Of a stretch of DNA of 64,000 nt, positions 59,956 through 64,000 are shown in pieces. Source of the DNA: Rutstroemia sp. NJR-2017a BVV2 (Eukaryota; Ascomycota; Leotiomycetes; Helotiales; Rutstroemiaceae); assembly GCA_002946415.1 (NCBI GenBank), contig NJPS01000054.1, positions 62,001 to 126,000 of the forward strand, written 5' to 3'. Position numbers and translations under genes: made by a program. Each line of letters opens with the position of its first letter. Position 1 is the stretch's first letter. The notes beneath the pieces are model-generated. The model was not told the origin of the DNA, ran no database searches, and saw only the letters and a program-made list of their open reading frames with translations.

Positions 59956-61543
59956 ATGGAATCTTCTCGCGAGACCACGAAAGTGATTGTCGTTGGCGGC
60001 GGCGGTACTATGGGTTCCTCAACCGCTCTCCACCTCATTCGCAACGGATATACGCCATCCAATATCACAGTCCTAGACACCTACGAGATACCATCCGCGC
60101 AATCAGCCGGGAATGATCTGAACAAGATTATGGGTATTCGCCTCCGCAACCCAGTCGACGTACAACTTAGTCTGGAGGCACGAGATATGTGGAGGAATGA
60201 CCCGCTTTTCAAGTCGTTTTTCCACAATACAGGCAGAGTAATTCAAGTAGCTTATGCGAAAATTGAAAAGCGCTAATACACTACAGCTTGACTGTGAAAG
60301 CTCCGAAGCGGGAATTGCTGCACTTCGCGAGGAATACCAAACTCTTCTAGAGGCCGGCGTTGGCCTAGAAGAGTCTAACCACTGGCTTGACAGCGAAGAA
60401 GAAATTCTTTCAAAACTTCCTCTGCTTGAAAGGCAAAATATCAAGGTAGATATTCAGTCTTGTGATGAACACAAATAGCTTTATCAGACGAAACGGGGGC
60501 TAACTCATTTCGAACTAGGGTTGGAAAGCAATATGGAGCGAAGATGGTGGCTGGCTGGCTGCGGCAAAGGCCATAAATGCCATAGGAGGCGTAATGAAAG
60601 AGAAGGGCATGAACCTTAGATTTGGCGGGTGAGATGGGAACTTCAGTGTTTAGTATATGGCTTTGCTGACGAATCAAGTTCTGGTTCTTTTAAACAACCC
60701 CTATTTGATGGCGACGGAATTACATGCATAGGTGTTGAAACGGTGGACGGAACAAAGTACTATGCAGACAAAGTCGTCCTCGCAGCCGGTGCTTGGAGTC
60801 CTGTGTTGGTAGACTTGGAAGATCAATGCTGCTCCAAAGCCTGGGTCTACGCGCATATACAACTGACACCCGAAGAAGCCGCCGAATATAAAGGCGTGCC
60901 TGTAGTATACAACGGGGATATTGGCTTTTTCTTCGAGCCTAACGAGTAAGCGGAGATGGAACTCATGATTGACCACAACTAACAATTTACAGGTACGGTG
61001 TTATCAAGGTCTGTGACGAATTCCCTGGGTTTTCCCGCTTCAAAACAATCCAACCTTATGGTACATCCGAACCCAAACGCATATCAGTCCCACGGTCGCA
61101 CGCAAAGCATCCGACAGATACATACCCCGATGCATCGGAGATTACGATCAAAAAGGCCATATCAACATACCTTCCCCGGTTCCAAAACAAGGAGCTCTTC
61201 AACCGAGCACTATGCTGGTGCACCGATACATCCGATGCAGCATTGCTCATCTGTGAACATCCCAGATGGAAAAACTTAATTGTGGCTTCAGGAGATAGTG
61301 GGTAAGTCTGCTTTTGCCAATATACATTACAGGAAATGAAACACGATGCTAATAGTGATGCCTAGCCACTCATTCAAGCTGCTACCAAGCATCGGGAAGC
61401 ATATTGTGGAACTGTTAGAGGACCGATTGCCAGAACACCTTGCGGATGCTTGGAAATGGCGACCGGGTGGTGATGCGCTGCGGTCGAGAAGAGGAGCACC
61501 GCCTACGGATTTGGCTGATTTACCCGGGTGGAAACACGATTAG
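59956..61543 (+). CDS. Fructosyl amino acid oxidase (amadoriase type, FAD-dependent)
   Basis: Six exons: 59956-60237, 60287-60445, 60519-60628, 60679-60945, 60993-61301, 61366-61543; introns 47-73 bp; 434 residues, close to the 437-440 of known amadoriases. The dinucleotide-binding motif VIVVGGGGTMGSSTALHLI is at residues 10-28. Family blocks are GNDLNKIMGIRLRNP, DGGWLAAAKAINAIG, SFKQPLF, VVLAAGAWSPVLVDLEDQC, YGVIKVCDEFPGF, ISVPRSHAKHPTDTYPDASE, ALCWCTDTSDAALL (the region of the Cys that links FAD covalently) and GDSGHSFKLLPSIGKH. It oxidises Amadori products to glucosone, the free amino acid and peroxide. No PTS1 tripeptide (ends KHD), so location is uncertain. Intact. Confidence 0.93.
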
Positions 61544-61905
61544 TTAATTGATTCTTTGTAGGCTCGGATATATAGTTTGCTAGCTAATCAAAAAAAGCCA
61601 ATGTTCGCGCTGACATGACTACATTTGATATTAGAGTGGTATGACTATCAATGTTGTTGGACTGCCAGCAGCTACCGGAAATCATTTGGAAAGGTGTATA
61701 AACTAGTCAGAATGAGTCTGAATGACTTGTATTTGGAGAAGAATTATTTCATTCTAGATACATCATCTAAGTAGTATCTGGGTGAGACGAGTATTGGCTT
61801 ATTATGTGGTCGACTGCAGGAATGAACCTCACAATTCCACCACCCCTGCTTCTCTATGAAATTATGTATTCTGATTGCTGGAACTACATATGATGAAGTG
61901 AAAGT
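61544..61905. other. Convergent intergenic region
   Basis: 362 bp between the 3' ends of FAOX and GH55; no ORF or repeat seen. Confidence 0.5.
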
Positions 61906-63966
61906 CTATGCAAACTGGTTGTAAGCAACTAGATTGGCACCCCAGCTGATTCATGTTAGCAACTGTGAAAGTTTTAGAATCGATATTACTTACCCGCCTG
62001 GGTTATTTGATTCTTGAGGATTCGATTGACCATCAAAGATTACAGTATCCGCCTTTCTAGTACCAATGCCGTACCAGTACAGACTAGAAGGAGAGTTTGC
62101 AACACGCAACATGTTACTCTGACAGTTTCCATCGCATTGCGTATTGTAGTTTCCAGTCCATTGACCATTGAAGAATGCCCAGCTAGCCGTGTTGTAGAGG
62201 AAGATATTGGAACCACCATTGATATTCTGGCCGAGCGAAGTACGGCATTTACCGTTATTACCGGCACACCATGAGAAGTCAGGATCACCATATTTAGAAA
62301 CTGCAACCCATGGTGCAGGTGCAAGCAAGACTGCGTTGTCTCCCTGCATATATGGCGATTCCGTCTGAAGCAGACCGGCGAAGACATTCTGTGCCTTGTT
62401 GAAGTTGTAATTGTAAAGCCAGTTATGTTCTGCTCCAGTTCCTACGAGCCAGGTTGCTTTGGTTGCTTCGACAAGGATTCCGCGTCCCGTGGAAATAATC
62501 TGTATAGGCCCGCCATCCAAGTTGTGATCGGCTGTCCAAACCCAAATGTTCTGCAAGTAAGCTGAGGAGCTTGAAGTCAGGTGAACAGCCAAGAACGCAG
62601 CCATGCAGGTAGATGTATCCTGATTTTTACAACTTGTGTGTATAGTTGTGTCGGCAGTTCCACCTATTGTAACTATAGTATCCCAAATACCTACATCGCC
62701 AGGGTTAGCTCCCGCCACATTCACCTGCAGGATTATAGCTCCTGGCAATGGTTCGGCGACAGTAAAGCGCATGTCAGATATTTCGGCAACCCCGACATCT
62801 CCAGAATTCCCGACCTGAACGACAGGCCGTGGATTGGACGAGTCTTTGAAATTAGATCCAGCACCTGAACTGAAATTAGCATATATTTGGATTTTTGAGT
62901 GCAGCATATTATGAACATACCTGATATCACAGCCCATGCTTCGCCGACTATGCGAGATCCCACCGGTACGAATAGTGTGCTTTTGACTACATAAACGCCA
63001 TATGGGAAGTATCTGACCAAGCCCAGTGTTAGCATGTCCCATCCAAACTCTTGATTATCACTTACGCAATTTTGCAATTTGCAGCAGCCTGTGACAAGAT
63101 AGCGTTTAGAGAAGCCGAATCATCGGTACTACCATCTCCTTTGACGGGAAAGCCGTCCACATTCTTAACGTTAATGAATTGGTCAATGGCATAGTTGGCG
63201 TAAGATGGCGCAGTCTTAGTAAAAAATTTCCCACTCGAGTCCAGCAGAGCTTTCGGTCTTGTAGTGGTATAGGACTGTCCATACTGAAATCCACCTGGGA
63301 CAGCGTTGCCCCAGATCCATGTATTGATAGAGCTCGCTGCAGCTAGCTTCGTTTGGCCGTTCGAGTTGACTGCAATTGGGTTGGAGGTATCATGGTTCAA
63401 ATTCTGAATTACGACTTGATTGTTCCTTGGCCCTTGTGTACTTGATTCGATGAATTTGACAGTAGTACCGGAGTTTGTAGAGGTTGAATCAAGAAGCACA
63501 ACATTCCCAGCATTTGCGTTACCTTGAGTCAAATCAATACCCAAACCACATGTATCAAAGACAACATTCTGAAGCAGGCTAGTGAAGCCCCCGGTTGCGG
63601 CGTATGCTGTTCTACAATATTTGAAGTAGATGTTCTTGAAGTTGACTTGTTGATTCGAGTTTTGGATGCCAATGACTCCGCCGGTGATTTGCATGTCAGT
63701 AACCGCAATGGTACTACCTCCAATAAGATTCATCCCAATATGACCATTTGAGTTGGATGGCATCCGAATTTGGACATTGCTGATAGCGCAGCCTTGAGCT
63801 ACACCCCACTGCAAAGCCGTGATCGACTGTGCTGGATCGAGAGAGTTTGTACTGCATTAAAACTTAGAATTTGAAGTTATTTATTAGTATGGGAGTATGG
63901 CGCCGCACTCAATGATAACATTTTTAAGCGCAGTCATGAAAGCTGTCTCATGTTGACCTGCGGCAG
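61906..63966 (-). CDS. GH55 beta-1,3-glucanase, 3' part (5' end beyond right edge)
   Basis: Visible exons on minus: 63966-63909, 63851-63066, 63012-62921, 62864-61994, 61945-61906 (stop TAG). The frame is continuous across all joins, covering about 615 residues; the N-terminal quarter lies outside the window. The two right-handed beta-helix halves are recognisable: ITALQWGVAQGCAISNVQI and MTGGVIG-like turns in the first; FPVKGDGSTDDSASLNAIL (a typical start of the second pectate-lyase-like repeat), YFPYGVYVVKSTLFVPVG, GIWDTIVTIGGTADT, GAEHNWLYNYNF and the C-terminal NPQESNNPGGWGANLVAYN. GH55 enzymes are secreted exo- or endo-beta-1,3-glucanases acting on laminarin or fungal glucan. The last exon is only 40 bp. 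Intact as far as seen. Confidence 0.88.
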
Positions 63967-64000
63967 CTATTCACAGTTAGAAAGATATCAGGGCAAGGTA

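Noticed and set aside
1..64000. CRISPR array, rRNA, bacterial operon features
   Set aside because: No regularly spaced repeats, no rRNA core sequences, and gene structure is eukaryotic throughout.

Overview
The window is nuclear DNA of a filamentous ascomycete (Pezizomycotina). The reasons are genes with many short GT-AG introns (47-75 bp typical), secreted glycoside hydrolases with fungal cellulose-binding (CBM1) tails, a Zn2Cys6 regulator, an UNC93-like transporter, and a huge AT-rich block whose repeats differ almost only by C/T and G/A transitions, the mark of repeat-induced point mutation (RIP). The CAZyme content fits a plant- or litter-associated fungus, perhaps Leotiomycetes; the class is an inference.

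Layout. 1-175: N-terminus of a Zn2Cys6 transcription factor running off the left edge on the minus strand. About 420-28,860: an AT-rich, RIP-destroyed region. It resolves into four LTR retrotransposons nested one inside another, each with equal-length LTR pairs and a target-site duplication (TSD): Gypsy-1 (560-28,213) contains Gypsy-2 (6,356-27,665), which contains Copia-A (10,479-25,343), which contains Copia-B (12,693-18,832, opposite strand). 28,860-29,400: a less degraded retroelement-like scrap.

30,109-38,414: a small, partly decayed secondary-metabolism-like group. It holds a SnoaL-like protein, an O-methyltransferase with a premature TAG, a medium-chain reductase, a 14-TM-type MFS efflux pump and an FSH1-type serine hydrolase pseudogene. 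No core synthase is visible. With the regulator on the far side of the transposon nest, this could be a cluster split by transposons.

38,850-45,092: a divergent pair made of a 1555-residue ZZ finger-helical repeat-CHAT protease-like protein (7 exons, catalytic His/Cys present) and an intronless 252-residue protein of unknown function. This is the best candidate for an undescribed system, possibly a protease plus its target or effector in a fungal immunity or cell-death module.

46,073-64,000: a carbohydrate and Amadori-product utilisation region. It holds GH43-CBM6-CBM1 and GH27-CBM1 (divergent), GH30, an UNC93-like transporter divergent from a fructosyl amino acid oxidase, and a GH55 beta-1,3-glucanase cut by the right edge. 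Between 50.4-53.9 kb and 55.6-57.1 kb I see no convincing gene. All multi-exon models below were built by hand from splice signals, frame continuity and family motifs; for complete genes the summed exon lengths are multiples of three.
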